In this document: positions 1 through 8,564 of the stretch, piece by piece | Position numbering within the stretch: the stretch's first letter is position 1 | Layout of the letters: each line of letters begins with the position of its first letter | NCBI RefSeq assembly: GCF_018449475.1 | Contig: NZ_JAHCQH010000015.1 | Span: 248,001-312,000, forward strand | Source of the DNA: Ancylobacter radicis | Lineage (GTDB): Bacteria; Pseudomonadota; Alphaproteobacteria; Rhizobiales; Xanthobacteraceae | Direction: 5' to 3' | DNA: 64,000 bases | Program-made: the position numbers and the translations under genes | Notes under the pieces: model-generated | What the model was told of the DNA's origin: nothing | What the model saw: only the letters and a program-made list of their open reading frames with translations | Databases searched by the model: none

Positions 1-91
1 GAACTCGGTGGCCGTTGAAGGTCTTGGTCAGGCCGCGGGTGGTGATCGATGAGCCGTTCCGGACGGCAGCAGTGGGGTTCGGCGAGTTCAT
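1..91 (-). CDS. ABC transporter ATP-binding protein, N-terminal fragment (runs off the left edge)
   Basis: Only the first 30 codons are inside the window. The ATG at 91-89 overlaps the TGA of the upstream permease (ATGA), so the two are translationally coupled. After a variable leader the frame reads SITTRGLTKTFNGHRV, the usual first beta strand and A-loop region of a PotA/FbpC-type import ATPase. No Walker motif is inside the window. By position it should energise the two permeases and the binding protein at 88-2779. Family assignment comes from this short segment plus operon context. Confidence 0.75.
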   Translation of the reverse strand, partial: MNSPNPTAAVRNGSSITTRGLTKTFNGHRV

Positions 92-900
92 GACGTCATC
101 CGCTTCTCGGTAAGCCCGGCGACAAGCTGAATGCCGATCAGCAGGGGGATGATCATGATGAGGAAGACGAGGGTGTAGGCCGAGGCGATCTCGAGGCGCA
201 TCGAGGCATAGGCATCGGCAAGCCCCACGGGCAGCGTCTTGGTCATCGGGGTGTGCAGCATCCAGGTGAGATTGAATTCGCCAATCGACAGCGTGAGGAC
301 CGTGAGCGCGCCGGCGACCACGCCGGGCCGCACATTGGGCAGGATCACGTCGATGAAGCGCCGCCAGGCCGGGGCACCGAGGCTGGCCGCGCCTTCATCC
401 AGCGTACGCCAGTCGATGGTCTCCAGCACCGCGATCACGGCGCGCATCATGAAAGGCAGCGTGAACAGCACGTGCCCGACCACGACGAACAGGGTCGACT
501 GCCGGAAGATGCCGAGATTGCCGTAGCTCAGGATGAGCGCCAGAGCGAGCGCGAGGCCGGGCACGGCCACCGGCAGGGTGACGATCTCCTCCACCACGCG
601 GGCGAAGCGCCCACCGCGCCGCACCAGCGCATAGGCACCGGGCACGCCGATCAGCAGCGTCAGCATCAGCGTCAACAGCGCGACGGCAAGACTGCGCCAG
701 ACGGTCTCGGAATAGAGCTCCCAGACCTGCCGCACCCAGTCGAGTGTGAAACCCGCCGACATGCCACGCGCATAGCTGACGGTAAGGCCGGCATAGACCG
801 AGAGCAGCACGGGAATGACGAGGAAAAGGGTGAGCAGCGCCGTCACCACAATGCCGGCAAGGCTGGTCCATCGACGGTGCATCTCACACTCCCTCGCCAC
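88..900 (-). CDS. ABC transporter permease (PotC/ThiP-like, second permease)
   Basis: Inner-membrane permease of 270 aa with about six membrane segments. The first is at about residues 14-38. The middle carries the importer EAA-type loop, visible as DEGAASLGAPAWRRFIDVILP, in the cytoplasmic loop that docks on the ATPase. It overlaps the preceding permease by 17 bases and the following ATPase by 4, a tight operon. The family (binding-protein-dependent importers of the spermidine, Fe3+ and 2-aminoethylphosphonate cluster) is clear, but the substrate cannot be read from the permease. The first codon is slightly uncertain, since an internal ATG at residue 7 would also work. Confidence 0.9.
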   Translation of the reverse strand: MARECEMHRRWTSLAGIVVTALLTLFLVIPVLLSVYAGLTVSYARGMSAGFTLDWVRQVWELYSETVWRSLAVALLTLMLTLLIGVPGAYALVRRGGRFARVVEEIVTLPVAVPGLALALALILSYGNLGIFRQSTLFVVVGHVLFTLPFMMRAVIAVLETIDWRTLDEGAASLGAPAWRRFIDVILPNVRPGVVAGALTVLTLSIGEFNLTWMLHTPMTKTLPVGLADAYASMRLEIASAYTLVFLIMIIPLLIGIQLVAGLTEKRMTS

Positions 901-1693
901 GCATGGCGTGGCTGCGGGCGATGGCCAGTGTCACCCAGGTGATGAGGCCGAGCGCGATCGAGATTGCAGCGGCCATGCTGGCATTGGTGGCGAGGGTGAA
1001 CTCGGTATAGATCAGCATCGGCACCACATCGATATTGGTGGCGAGCGTGAAGGCGGTGCCGAAGGCGCCCATGGCGGTGGCAAAACATAGCGCCCCTGCG
1101 GTGTACATGGCCGGGAACAGGGCCGGCAGCACCACGTCGCGCTGGATCGCGAAGGGGCCGGCACCGAGCGAACGGGCGGCCTCGACCAGCGAAGGATCGA
1201 GCTTTTCCGCCGCGGCCAGGATGGTCAGCAGCACGCGCGGCACCGAGAAATAGAGATAGCCGAGGAAAAGACCGAACAGCGAATAAGCGAAGATCACATT
1301 GGTGCCGAACAGGGACTTGGTGACGCCACCGACCAGACCGAGCCGGCCACCGAACAGGATGATCATGAAGCCGACCACGACGCCGGGAAATGCCAGCGGG
1401 AAGGTCAGCAGCGAAAGAAGGAGCCCACGCCCGAGGAACTTCCGGTTTGCCAGCGTCTGCGCGGCTATGGTCGCGACGGTCAGGGTCGCGACGGTCGTCA
1501 CGACAGCCAGAATGAGCGTAACGAAGAGGCTGTTGCGGAAACGCGCCTCGGTGAGGATGGCGACGAAGTTCGCAAGACCACCCGGCCCGCTGCCAGCCTC
1601 GACGGCCAGCCGCGCCAGCGGAAGGATGAGAAAGGCGAGCGTGAAGATCGCCAGCGGCAATATCAGCAACAGGTCGAAGCGCTTGCTGGTCAT
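884..1693 (-). CDS. ABC transporter permease (PotB-like, first permease)
   Basis: 269 aa integral membrane protein starting MTSKRFDLLLIL, with about six hydrophobic segments. The EAA-like loop is visible as EAARSLGAGPFAIQRDVVLP at about residues 170-190. It pairs with the permease at 88-900 as a heterodimeric pore. The ATG at 1693 has an AGGC ribosome-binding sequence a few bases upstream. A 72-base spacer with a strong stem-loop separates it from the binding-protein gene. Substrate unknown; polyamine, ferric iron or an organophosphonate would all fit this family. Confidence 0.9.
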   Translation of the reverse strand: MTSKRFDLLLILPLAIFTLAFLILPLARLAVEAGSGPGGLANFVAILTEARFRNSLFVTLILAVVTTVATLTVATIAAQTLANRKFLGRGLLLSLLTFPLAFPGVVVGFMIILFGGRLGLVGGVTKSLFGTNVIFAYSLFGLFLGYLYFSVPRVLLTILAAAEKLDPSLVEAARSLGAGPFAIQRDVVLPALFPAMYTAGALCFATAMGAFGTAFTLATNIDVVPMLIYTEFTLATNASMAAAISIALGLITWVTLAIARSHAMRGEGV

Positions 1694-1723
1694 GGGAGCC
1701 TGTCGTTCAAGACCTGTGGGTCG

Positions 1724-1755
1724 TTCCCGGGGGGGTGACCCACGCCCCCCGGGAA
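1724..1755 (-). other. Stem-loop between binding-protein and permease genes
   Basis: An 11-bp GC-rich stem (TTCCCGGGGGG at 1724-1734 pairing with 1745-1755) and a 10-base loop lie in the spacer between the binding-protein stop and the permease start. No T-run follows on the coding (minus) strand, so it looks like an mRNA-stabilising or processing hairpin rather than a terminator. Such elements are known to raise binding protein over membrane components in importer operons. Confidence 0.55.
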
Positions 1756-1765
1756 GGACGAAGCA

Positions 1766-2779
1766 TCAGCGCACTTCGGAGAGATAGCGCTGTGAAAACC
1801 CGGCCTGCGCCGCCTGGGCGGCAGCCCAGTCCACCGCAACCGCGCGCTGATACTCGCTCGCGGGCAGGAAGCGTTCGGCGATCTCGGCCGGCATCTTCAC
1901 CGGAAGAACAGGACGCAGATAGGCGGTACTCCAGAACATCTGCCCCTTGTCGGACAGCAGGAAGTTCAGGACCTTCTCGGCCGTGGCGCGGTGGGGCGCG
2001 CCCTTAACCAGCGTCATGACATAGGGAAAGCTCACCGAGCCTTCGCAGGGCAGGACGAACTCGAACTTGCCCTTCTCGGTGTATTTCGCGCGATAGGCGT
2101 TGAAGTCGTAGTCGAGCAGGATCGGGATCTCGCCGGAGACCGTGCGGGCATAGGAGGTCTGGCTGGTGACGAGGGCGTCATTGGCCTTGAGCTGCTTCAG
2201 ATAGTCGATCGCCGGGGTGAAATTCTCGAACGAGCCGCCGAGCGCGGTGTTGATTGCGACCGCCGAGACATAGCCGACGGCAGCCGAGGTCGGGTTCAGA
2301 TAACCGACAAGGCCCTTATATTCCGGCTTGGTCAGGTCGGACCAGCACGCCGGCACCGGCGCGCCGCCCAGAGCGTCAACATTCACGAACAGGCCGAGCG
2401 TGCCCTGGTGCACCGCCCACCAACGGCCATCAGGGTCCTTCAGGCCCTGTGGAATCTCGGCGAAACGCTCGGGCTTCCAGGCCTCGACCAGATCCTGCTT
2501 GCCGGCGGAGATGCCTGCATTGATGCCGAGATAGGCGATGTCGGCGACCGGGTTGCCGCGCTCAGCAAGGATCTGGGCGACGGCCTGGCCGGAATTCTTG
2601 TTGTCGCCGGGGATGGTGAGGCCGAGATCGGCGCGGATGAGCTTGAGCATCTCGCCCCAGTTCGCCCATTCCGGCGGGCAGTTATAGCATATGGCGTCCT
2701 GCGCCTGCGCCGGGAGCGGGGCAAACGAGAACACGCTGAGTGCGGCGGCAAGGCCAAGAGACAGCAGGCCGGCTTTCAT
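1766..2779 (-). CDS. ABC transporter periplasmic substrate-binding protein (family 1 / Fe3+-polyamine cluster)
   Basis: 337 aa. A Sec signal peptide is seen (MKAGLLSLGLAAALSVFSF, cleavage near AQA-Q at about residue 26), followed by a two-lobed binding-protein fold. The segment after cleavage contains two cysteines close together (AICYNCPPEW), which could form a disulfide. It delivers ligand to the permease pair at 88-1693. The gene lies 36 bases after lacI on the same strand, so the repressor and importer are probably co-transcribed. The ligand is not identifiable from sequence; sugar phosphates, phosphonates and iron chelates are candidates. Confidence 0.87.
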   Translation of the reverse strand: MKAGLLSLGLAAALSVFSFAPLPAQAQDAICYNCPPEWANWGEMLKLIRADLGLTIPGDNKNSGQAVAQILAERGNPVADIAYLGINAGISAGKQDLVEAWKPERFAEIPQGLKDPDGRWWAVHQGTLGLFVNVDALGGAPVPACWSDLTKPEYKGLVGYLNPTSAAVGYVSAVAINTALGGSFENFTPAIDYLKQLKANDALVTSQTSYARTVSGEIPILLDYDFNAYRAKYTEKGKFEFVLPCEGSVSFPYVMTLVKGAPHRATAEKVLNFLLSDKGQMFWSTAYLRPVLPVKMPAEIAERFLPASEYQRAVAVDWAAAQAAQAGFSQRYLSEVR

Positions 2780-2815
2780 GAACGTGGCTTTCCGGTTGAT
2801 GTGGTGGACGTTGGG

Positions 2816-3826
2816 CTAAGGCTCGCGCGGCCGGGGCGGCGCGACGGTCTCGCCCGCGAGCGGAATGAAATCGGGACGCAGCTGCATCGGAGCCTTGTGT
2901 CCGGCAGCCATTTCCAGCAGCAGCGAGGCGGCAAGCGTTCCCATTGATTGGGATGGCTGCCGGATCGTGGTCAGCTTCGGAGAACTTTGCCGGGCGAAGT
3001 CGATGCCATCGAAACCCGTGACCGACACATCGCCGGGAACCGAGAGCCCGGCGCGGCGTAGCGAAGCGATCACGGTCAGCGCCAGGAGATCGTTCGAGGC
3101 CATGATTGCGGTTGGCTGGTGTGTGCTGAGCACCTCGGTGAGATCGATATCCTTGGTGGCATCGATGAAGTCGACCTCGATCGGCGGCGATGCGATCAGC
3201 CGTGCCGCAACCATCGCGTCGCGATAGCCCTGATAACGATAGCTTGAACGATCCGACGAGGTGAACTTGCCGGCAACGAACACGATGCGGCGATGACCGA
3301 TCGACAGGAGTTCCTCGGTCAGCTGGCGGACCGCGCCGCGACTGTCAACTGAGACTGACGCCACCCCATCAGGCGTGCCTTCGTTGTAGATGGTGACCAC
3401 CGGCATCCCCGCCTTGCGCACCCGTTCCAGAGCCCGGCTGGTGGCGGGATCGCAGACCGTCAAGATCATGCCGGTGGGGCGTTCGCCGATCAGAGTGGAA
3501 ACGACATCCTCTTCTTGCGCCGGGTCGTAGTTTGACTGGCCGAGAATGGTGAACATGTTGGCAGCGCGGGCGCGCTGCTCGATGCCTGCGACGACGCCGG
3601 CGAAGACCGGATTGGTCAGGCTCGGTACCAGAACGCTGATGACGGGACGCGCCTGCGCAAGGGTGCGGGTCAGCGGAAACCCAAGCTCCAACGCTGATTG
3701 CACGACGCGCTTGCGCATCTGGTCGCTGACCGGTCCGTGGCCGGTAACGACCCGGCTGACGGTCGCGATGGAGCAACCCGCCAGCGCGGCAACCTCCCGA
3801 ATTGTGGTCTCTGTTGCACTCATCAT
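2816..3826 (-). CDS. LacI-family transcriptional regulator
   Basis: 336 aa DNA-binding repressor. The N-terminal helix-turn-helix (TTIREVAALAGCSIATVSRVVTG, about residues 6-28) has the LacI signature, and the hinge region precedes a periplasmic-binding-like effector domain. The C-terminal core shows the usual GFDGIDFA strand near residue 268. It is first in the operon with the ABC importer genes, so it likely senses the imported compound or a derivative and controls its own operon. The open frame begins MMSATETT; the second Met is equally plausible as start. Confidence 0.92.
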   Translation of the reverse strand: MMSATETTIREVAALAGCSIATVSRVVTGHGPVSDQMRKRVVQSALELGFPLTRTLAQARPVISVLVPSLTNPVFAGVVAGIEQRARAANMFTILGQSNYDPAQEEDVVSTLIGERPTGMILTVCDPATSRALERVRKAGMPVVTIYNEGTPDGVASVSVDSRGAVRQLTEELLSIGHRRIVFVAGKFTSSDRSSYRYQGYRDAMVAARLIASPPIEVDFIDATKDIDLTEVLSTHQPTAIMASNDLLALTVIASLRRAGLSVPGDVSVTGFDGIDFARQSSPKLTTIRQPSQSMGTLAASLLLEMAAGHKAPMQLRPDFIPLAGETVAPPRPREP

Positions 3827-4169
3827 CCGACCGCCGCTGCGTGTCGGCCCCGACTTCCGTCGGTGCCGTCTGATGACGAGAGTTAACGGACAATCTTATT
3901 GCCTGGATGACGGGTTTTCAGTCGTTTTCAGTGACCAAGGGGCGACCGCGGGGCTCTGGGATCGGCTTGCCGTCTTTGACGGCATGTTCGTAACCCTAAG
4001 CGTCTCGCATTCCCTCACGGCGGCGAACGCGACGGCGCTCGCTGTGGCGCGGAGCTGTCACATGCGCTGGAAGGGCTTCGGATCCGGGCCGTAAGGTCTG
4101 TGAGGACGCGTTGCGATACGGCACTCGTCCGCGCCATTCCCCGAGGCGCCGGGTGCTCGAGGAGATGGA
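3827..4169. other. Intergenic region upstream of lacI; no gene recognised
   Basis: 343 bases between the lacI start and the ridA stop. It must hold the promoter of the lacI-importer operon. A 9-base direct repeat GTTTTCAGT at 3914-3922 and 3924-3932 (10-bp period) about 90-105 bases before lacI is the only visible regulatory-looking structure. The stretch near 4015-4094 has open frames without recognisable protein character. No terminator is evident. Confidence 0.5.
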
Positions 4170-4568
4170 TCAGGCGGGGCTCGGAATGCGCGCGATCACC
4201 TTGATCTCGAAGTCGAACCCCGCGAGCCAGTTGACGCCGACCGCCGTCCAGTTCGGATAAGGCGCCTTCGGGAAGACGTCCTTTTTGACGGCCATGATCG
4301 TGCCGAACTGATTTTCGGGATCGGTATGAAAGGTCGTCACGTCGACGATATCGTCGAACCCGCATCCACCCGCTTTCAGGGTCGCCTCAAGATTGGCGAA
4401 TGCCAGACGGACCTGAGCCTCGAAGTCCGGCTCGGGCGAACCATCGCCGTGACTGCCGACCTGACCGGAGACGAACAGCAGGTTGTCCGCCTTCACCGCG
4501 GCCGAATAGCCGTGCGCCTCGTACAAGGCATGACGATTGGCGGGAAAGATCGCTTCGAGTTGAGCCAT
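4170..4568 (-). CDS. RidA family (YjgF/YER057c) protein
   Basis: 132 aa. The family members known biochemically are trimeric enamine/imine deaminases that clear reactive 2-aminoacrylate-type intermediates. Visible features are VSGQVG in the first third, FANLEATLKAGG in the centre, and FTxRID-like C-terminal strands degenerated to FEIKVIARI. The arginine that binds the substrate carboxylate in canonical RidA is therefore not obvious, so this may be a Rid2-7 type member with another activity. The start at 4568 is chosen because AAAGGAAC precedes it; a longer open frame upstream lacks homology. It is divergent from tetR and shares its operator region. Confidence 0.85.
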   Translation of the reverse strand: MAQLEAIFPANRHALYEAHGYSAAVKADNLLFVSGQVGSHGDGSPEPDFEAQVRLAFANLEATLKAGGCGFDDIVDVTTFHTDPENQFGTIMAVKKDVFPKAPYPNWTAVGVNWLAGFDFEIKVIARIPSPA

Positions 4569-4635
4569 CACATTGTTCCTTTCACATGGTGAGCGATCTG
4601 CGCTGATGGATAATCCGGCGACGCCTGGGCGTTCG

Positions 4636-4650
4636 CATACGCCGCGTATG
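4636..4650. promoter_or_regulatory. Palindromic operator 1 in the ridA-tetR intergenic region
   Basis: CATACGCCGCGTATG is a perfect 15-base palindrome (7-bp arms around one base). A second copy of the same 13-base core occurs 48 bp away. Position between divergent ridA and a TetR regulator makes it a likely TetR operator. Inferred from sequence only. Confidence 0.7.
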
Positions 4651-4684
4651 TGATAATGGGAGGCGTTGCGTGTGTCAAATTCAG

Positions 4685-4697
4685 ATACGCAACGTAT
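4685..4697. promoter_or_regulatory. Palindromic operator 2 in the ridA-tetR intergenic region
   Basis: ATACGCAACGTAT matches operator 1 at 11 of 13 positions, and both are followed by GTG(A). It ends 15 bases before the tetR start codon, where bound repressor would block tetR transcription. Confidence 0.7.
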
Positions 4698-4712
4698 GTG
4701 AATGGAGGGCCA

Positions 4713-5309
4713 ATGGCGAAGATGCGGCGTGCCGAAACGATGGAAGCCAACCGTTCCAGGTTGATCGCCGCAGCGCGCAAGGCGTTTGCCAAGCATGGTT
4801 TTGCGGCCGCCTCGATGGATGAGCTCACCGCGGAAGCCGGGCTTACCCGCGGGGCGCTCTATCATGGCTTCGGGGACAAGACGGGTCTGTTGAGCGCCGT
4901 CGTCACGCAGGTCGATGGCGAGATGGCGGCCCGCGCGCGTCAGGCCGCAGCCGCGAGCACGACAGCCTGGGAGGGGCTGCTGGCAGAAGGCGCCGCCTAT
5001 ATCGGGATGGCGCTCGACCCGGAAATCCGGCGGATCGTGCTGCTCGATGGACCTGCCTTCCTGGGAGATCCGTCACAATGGCCCAGCCAGAATGCCTGCC
5101 TGAACGTGACCAAGCAGACGGTTGCGGAATTGATCGAGGACGGCGTGATGAGGCCGGTCGACATCGAGGCCGCGTCGCGCCTCCTGAGCGGCGCAGCTTT
5201 CAACGCGGCTCTCTGGGTCGCAGCCAGCGACGAGCCGAACCTCGCTCTCCCCAAGGCGATCTCAGCGTTCCGCATGATGGCCGAAGGCTTCCTGGCAGAG
5301 TCGGGCTAG
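4713..5309 (+). CDS. TetR/AcrR-family transcriptional repressor
   Basis: 198 aa. The N-terminal helix-turn-helix is typical: AARKAFAKHGFAAASMDELT then AGLTRGALYHGFGDKTGLL, about residues 18-58, with the classic LYHxFxxK turn. The C-terminal ligand domain is variable (TetR_C type). The start at 4713 (MAKMRRAE) follows GGAGGG; the longer in-frame extension would read through the operator and is rejected. The two matching palindromes upstream suggest autoregulation and control of ridA. It converges on, rather than diverges from, the RND pump genes, so it is probably not that pump's local repressor. Confidence 0.93.
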   Translation: MAKMRRAETMEANRSRLIAAARKAFAKHGFAAASMDELTAEAGLTRGALYHGFGDKTGLLSAVVTQVDGEMAARARQAAAASTTAWEGLLAEGAAYIGMALDPEIRRIVLLDGPAFLGDPSQWPSQNACLNVTKQTVAELIEDGVMRPVDIEAASRLLSGAAFNAALWVAASDEPNLALPKAISAFRMMAEGFLAESG

Positions 5310-5525
5310 GTTTTTTCGAGCGAAGCCCGGGCCATCGCCATGCACCGAAAGTGTTGGCGTCGAATGCGCTGCGGACATGTGCCATCGGCGGCGCCTTGGA
5401 CGTTCGGATGGCACCGATGCCGACCTTGTTGACCAGCCCGTCGCTCGCCAGTGCCGGGGCGCGGAGACATCCACCGCCAACATGCCAGGCGAGCTTGCCT
5501 GACCGGCCGTCTCCCCCCGCCGGAC

Positions 5526-8500
5526 TCAGGCCGGCGATGCGCGTTCCCGTCCTGCCGTTGCGAGATAGAGAGCGGGCAGAAAGACCAGAGTGAGCAGTGT
5601 GGCCACCATCAGGCCACCCATGATGGCGAAGGCCATGGGGCCCCAGAAGACGGTGGGGGCGATGGGGATCATGCCGAGCACGGTCGATAGCGCCGTCAGC
5701 ATGATCGGGGTGAAGCGGGCGCAGGAGGCGTCGATCACCGCCTCGCGCGCGTTCTTGCCGGCGGCGCGCTCGGATTCGATCTGACCTATGAGAATCACAG
5801 CGTTTTTTATGATCATCCCGATCAGCGCCAGCACGCCGAGGATGGCGACGAAGCCCAGCGGGCGCCCGGAAACCAGCAGCGCCAGAACCACGCCGATGAG
5901 TCCAAGGGGAGCGACGCTGACGACCAGTGAGGTCAGTGAGAAGCGCCTGAGCTGGAACATCAGGACGACAAGCATGATGAGGATCATCAGCGGCAGCACC
6001 GCCATGACGGAGGCCAGCGAGGCCGCGCTCTCCTCCACCGTGCCGCCGGTCTCGATGCGGTAGCCCGCCGGAAGGGTCTTCGCCAGGGCGTCGATCTCGG
6101 GCGCCAGCTGGCCCACCACCGTCTCCGGCAACTCGCCGGGCGCGATGTCGGACTGCACCGTCAGCGCGGGCAGCCGGTCGCGGCGCCACACCAGCGGATA
6201 GGTCTGTTCATAGTCGAAGCTGGCGAACTGGCTGAGCGGCACCGTCCGCCCGCTAGGCAGCGGCACTTCCAGCGTGCGCAGCGTGTCGAGCGAAACGCGC
6301 TGCTCGTCGGTGGCGCGCAGCATGACGTCCACGAGATAGATGTCGTCGCGCACCTGCGTGACCGGCGCGCCGCTGACGACGGTGTTCAGCACCGAGCCGA
6401 TGGCCTCGGTGGAGAGGCCGAGCAGCCGTGCCTGGTCCTGATCGACGCGGATGCGAATCTCGCGCGCCGGCTCGATCCAGTCATAGTTCACCGCCCGCGT
6501 CAGCGGATCGGCGGCGATGACCTCGGCCAGTTTGAAGGCGATGTCGCGCACCTGCCCGAGATCGGGCCCGACCACGCGATACTGGATCGGCCAGCCGACC
6601 GGCGGGCCAAGCTCCAGCGGCGAGACGCGGCTCACCACATTGGGAAACTGCTCGGCCAGCAGCTTCGCCAGCTTGGCCTCCAGTCGCTGGCGCGCCTCCA
6701 CATCCTTGGCCACGATCACCGCCTGGCCGAAGAAATCGTTGGGAAGCTGCGCGTTGAGCGGGAGATAGAAGCGGATCGCGCCGCGCCCGACATAGCCGCT
6801 CCAGCGTTCCACGTCGGGATCGTTCTTCAGCGCCGCGTCGAGCCGCGCCATGGCGCGCTCCGTGGCGTGGATCGAGGCGTTCTGCGGCAGTTGCAGGTCG
6901 ACCAGCAGTTCCGGCCGGTCGGAGGACGGGAAGAACTGGCGTGGTATCAGCGGCAGCGCCAACACCGACAGGACGAAGAGGGCGAGCGTGATGGCGATGG
7001 TCAGCCAGCGGGCGGTGAGCGCCGCCGAGAGCAGGCGGCGATAGAGCCGCATGATCCGTCCCGGCCCCGTAGCAGCCTTTTTCGGGGGTTTCAGGACGAC
7101 AAGGCCGATCAGCGGAGCAAAAACCACCGCCACCAGCCAGGAGACCAGCAGCGCGATCGTCACCACCGCGAACAAGGTGAAGGTGTATTCGCCCGCCGAG
7201 GAGGCGGCGAAGCCCACGGGAACGAAGCCGGCGATCGTCACCAGCGTTCCGGCCAGCATGGCGAAAGCGTAGGTCTTGAAGGCGTAGACCGCCGCGACCT
7301 CCTTAGGCTCGCCAGCCGCGAGGCGCCCGAGCGTGGCGTCGGTGGTGGTCATGGCGTCATCCACCATCAGCGCCAGCGCGATGATGAGCGCGCCGAGCGA
7401 AATGCGCTGCATGTCGATGTTGAGCAGCCACATGATGGCGAACACGCCCGCCAGCGTCAGCGGAATGGTCAGCGCCACCATGAGGCCGGCGCGCACGCCG
7501 AGCGCGATGAAGCTCACCACGAGGATGATGAGGATGGCCTGCCAGAGCGATTCCATGAACTCGAAGATGGCGTCGGCCACCGTCACCGCCTGGTCGGCGA
7601 CCAGATGCGGCTCGATGCCGAGAGGCAATTCGGCCTTGATCGCTGCCATCGCGGCGTCGACATTGCGGCCGAGCTGGAGGATGTCGCCGCCCTCGCGCAT
7701 GGCAATGGCAAGACCAATGGCCGGCTCGCCATTGGTGCGGAACAGCGGGCGCGGCGGGTCGGCATAGCCACGGCGCACGGTGGCGATGTCGGCGAGGCGC
7801 AGCATGCGCCCGTCCACGGCGAAATTGATGTTGGCGATGTCCTGTTCGGAGCCGAAGGCGCCGGTGACGTCGATGACCAGTTTCTCGTCGCCGGTCTGGA
7901 TGGCACCGGCGGGCTGAACGACGTTCTGGGCCCGCAAGGCGGCGACGAGAGCGGAACGGTTGATGCTGAGATTGGCGAGATCGCGTACCGAGAATTCGAC
8001 GAAGATCTGCTCGTCCTGCTCGCCCAGCAGCTCGATCTTGGCGACATCGGGCACATGCAGCAGCGCCGAGCGGGCCCGCTCGACATAATCGCGCAGTTCG
8101 CGATGGGTGAAGCCGTCGGCGGTAAAGCCGTAGATGAGGCCGAACGTGTCGCCGAACTCGTCGTTGAAGCCCGGCCCGACTACCCCGCGCGGCAGGGTGT
8201 GGGCCATGTCGCCGACGCTCTTGCGGACATGATACCAGACGTCCGGCACCTCCTCGGCGGTGGTGCTGCCTTTCAGATTGACGAAGATGGTGGTGATGCC
8301 GGGGCGCGTGTAGCTGCGGATGAAGTCGAGATGCGGCGTTTCCTGCAGCGTCCGCTCCAGCCGCTCGGTGACCTGCTGGAGCGTGTCCTCGATGCCGGCG
8401 CCGGGCCACGCCGCCTGCACCACCATGGTCTTGATGATGAATGAGGGGTCCTCGGCCCGGCCGAGCCGCGTATAGGCGAACACGCCGGCAACCACCACCG

Positions 8501-8564
8501 CCAACATGAAGAACAGGACCAGCGAACGTTCCCGGACGGCCCATTCCGACAGGTTGAACCGCAT
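5526..8564 (-). CDS. RND family efflux pump inner-membrane transporter
   Basis: 1012 aa proton-driven exporter of the AcrB/MdtB-like HAE1 class, usual family length. It has twelve membrane helices in two halves with large periplasmic loops after TM1 and TM7. The proton-relay pair is present in TM4 (LALMVDDAMTTTDATLG) and the conserved lysine in TM10 (GMIIKNAVILIGQIE). The ATG at 8564 overlaps the adaptor stop (TGATG); the GTG one codon earlier is an alternative. It works with the adaptor at 8564-9652 and an outer-membrane channel not found here. No repressor gene is adjacent upstream. Substrates unknown; drugs, solvents or bile-like compounds are usual. Confidence 0.95.
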   Translation of the reverse strand: MRFNLSEWAVRERSLVLFFMLAVVVAGVFAYTRLGRAEDPSFIIKTMVVQAAWPGAGIEDTLQQVTERLERTLQETPHLDFIRSYTRPGITTIFVNLKGSTTAEEVPDVWYHVRKSVGDMAHTLPRGVVGPGFNDEFGDTFGLIYGFTADGFTHRELRDYVERARSALLHVPDVAKIELLGEQDEQIFVEFSVRDLANLSINRSALVAALRAQNVVQPAGAIQTGDEKLVIDVTGAFGSEQDIANINFAVDGRMLRLADIATVRRGYADPPRPLFRTNGEPAIGLAIAMREGGDILQLGRNVDAAMAAIKAELPLGIEPHLVADQAVTVADAIFEFMESLWQAILIILVVSFIALGVRAGLMVALTIPLTLAGVFAIMWLLNIDMQRISLGALIIALALMVDDAMTTTDATLGRLAAGEPKEVAAVYAFKTYAFAMLAGTLVTIAGFVPVGFAASSAGEYTFTLFAVVTIALLVSWLVAVVFAPLIGLVVLKPPKKAATGPGRIMRLYRRLLSAALTARWLTIAITLALFVLSVLALPLIPRQFFPSSDRPELLVDLQLPQNASIHATERAMARLDAALKNDPDVERWSGYVGRGAIRFYLPLNAQLPNDFFGQAVIVAKDVEARQRLEAKLAKLLAEQFPNVVSRVSPLELGPPVGWPIQYRVVGPDLGQVRDIAFKLAEVIAADPLTRAVNYDWIEPAREIRIRVDQDQARLLGLSTEAIGSVLNTVVSGAPVTQVRDDIYLVDVMLRATDEQRVSLDTLRTLEVPLPSGRTVPLSQFASFDYEQTYPLVWRRDRLPALTVQSDIAPGELPETVVGQLAPEIDALAKTLPAGYRIETGGTVEESAASLASVMAVLPLMILIMLVVLMFQLRRFSLTSLVVSVAPLGLIGVVLALLVSGRPLGFVAILGVLALIGMIIKNAVILIGQIESERAAGKNAREAVIDASCARFTPIMLTALSTVLGMIPIAPTVFWGPMAFAIMGGLMVATLLTLVFLPALYLATAGRERASPA

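Noticed and set aside
4569-4865. Longer N-terminus for RidA
   Set aside because: It would run through the twin operators and into tetR; the family length and a good SD support 4568.
6867-8444. Open frame of 525 codons opposite the RND pump gene
   Set aside because: Antisense shadow of the pump; composition dominated by Arg, Gly, His and Asp with no recognisable fold.
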